DNA from: Erwinia persicina NBRC 102418
GTDB taxonomy: Bacteria > Pseudomonadota > Gammaproteobacteria > Enterobacterales > Enterobacteriaceae
Length of the DNA stretch: 64,000 bases
Assembly: GCF_001571305.1 (NCBI RefSeq)
Contig: NZ_BCTN01000019.1
Span: 1 to 64,000, forward strand
Direction of reading: 5' to 3'
Position numbers and translations under genes: made by a program. Each line of letters opens with the position of its first letter. Position 1 is the stretch's first letter. This document shows, piece by piece, positions 63,698 through 64,000 of the stretch. Under the pieces are notes generated by a model that worked only from the letters and a program-made list of their open reading frames with translations, was not told the origin of the DNA and did not search any database.

Positions 63698-64000
63698 CTA
63701 CGGCTGGTGAGCCACGGCCAGCGCGGCAAACACCTTCTCGACGGCACAGGCACCCGGATCTTTCACACCGTCCAGGCTTTCCTGATTAAGGTAGGACGAT
63801 CGGCCGGCGCGAGCGCTGCGCATGGTGCTGGTGCTGTCGGCCCCTTCCCTGGCCGCCGCCGCAACGCGGGTCAGGTCGTCCCCGTTAAGCAGCGCGGCAA
63901 AGGCGGGGTGTAAAGCATCGATCATCGTGCGATCCCCGACCTGCGCTCCGCCGTAGTGCTGCATCCGCGCCAGGCCTGCGTTCAGTGCCTCTGCCAGCGA
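63698..64000 (-). CDS. Dihydroxyacetone kinase DhaL domain, C-terminal part
   Basis: Only the last 100 residues are inside the window; the gene continues beyond the right edge. The DhaL fold is recognised by GGAQVGDRTMIDALHPAF (the ADP-binding G-D-R-T-M), AAREGADSTSTMRSARAGRSSYL and the end DPGACAVEKVFAAL. DhaL phosphorylates dihydroxyacetone either with ATP as part of a fused DhaK or with a PTS donor; which form this is cannot be told from the fragment. The FSA-type aldolase at 22 kb makes dihydroxyacetone, but a link is speculative. Confidence 0.88.
   Translation of the reverse strand, partial: SLAEALNAGLARMQHYGGAQVGDRTMIDALHPAFAALLNGDDLTRVAAAAREGADSTSTMRSARAGRSSYLNQESLDGVKDPGACAVEKVFAALAVAHQP

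Overview
The window is about 57% G+C by eye and is densely packed with enterobacterial genes. Close relatives of E. coli TreF, YbiV, FSA aldolase, SbmA and the whole YiaK-LyxK-SgbHUE pathway, together with a type VI secretion system (T6SS), a BglG-type leader and a membrane gluconate dehydrogenase, suggest a plant- or environment-associated member of the Erwiniaceae (Erwinia/Pantoea-like) or a near neighbour. That placement is inference; there is no rRNA or tRNA in the window to fix it.

Layout. 1-10,860 (minus strand): part of a T6SS cluster read tssB-tssC-tssK-tssL-ompA-hcp-clpV, then a zinc-metallopeptidase-like protein overlapping a lipoprotein (candidate effector/immunity pair), a broken small membrane gene, and the start of vgrG at the window edge. 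11.2-16.5 kb: a secreted SH3-like protein and, divergently, a three-gene envelope operon (OmpA lipoprotein, five-helix membrane protein, degenerate vWA-like exported protein) that I cannot match to a named system. 16.6-21.0 kb: Fur-controlled TonB siderophore receptor, and a LysR regulator divergent from an MFS exporter. 21.1-24.9 kb: a gene split by a poly-C tract, then an FSA-type aldolase, its DeoR-type regulator and a YbiV-like sugar phosphatase. 25.0-32.9 kb: HglS/YdcJ, a BglG-type antiterminated porin-esterase-NUDIX operon, a 2OG-Fe(II) oxygenase, an M14-like peptidase and an orphan amino-acid binding protein. 33.0-42.2 kb: TreF trehalase, LysE exporter, LeuCD-like dehydratase with LysR regulator, Sua5/YciO-like protein, PRISE-type reductase with LysR regulator.

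42.3-54.8 kb is one coherent catabolic island: an IclR/YiaJ-type regulator, a CUT2 ABC sugar transporter, an SMP-30 lactonase, then YiaK, YiaL, MFS transporter, LyxK kinase, SgbH, SgbU and SgbE. Together they would import a gulonate/ascorbate-type sugar acid, open a lactone, reduce the diketo acid, phosphorylate, decarboxylate and epimerise it to D-xylulose 5-phosphate. Two similar 15-bp operator candidates precede the two transcription units. 55.4-59.2 kb holds a three-subunit gluconate-2-dehydrogenase-type enzyme with an upstream GntR-like operator palindrome. 59.5-64 kb: a PAS-GGDEF-EAL protein, SbmA, and the end of a dihydroxyacetone kinase DhaL domain.

The signals I think most deserve a second look are a dispersed RNA-like element whose stems co-vary between distant copies (4.3 kb and 39.0-39.2 kb), always butting against a gene's 3' end; the three-gene envelope module; the poly-C frameshift; the BglG-type antiterminator leader; and the paired operators of the sugar-acid island. 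No CRISPR array, tRNA, rRNA, insertion sequence or integrase was recognised.
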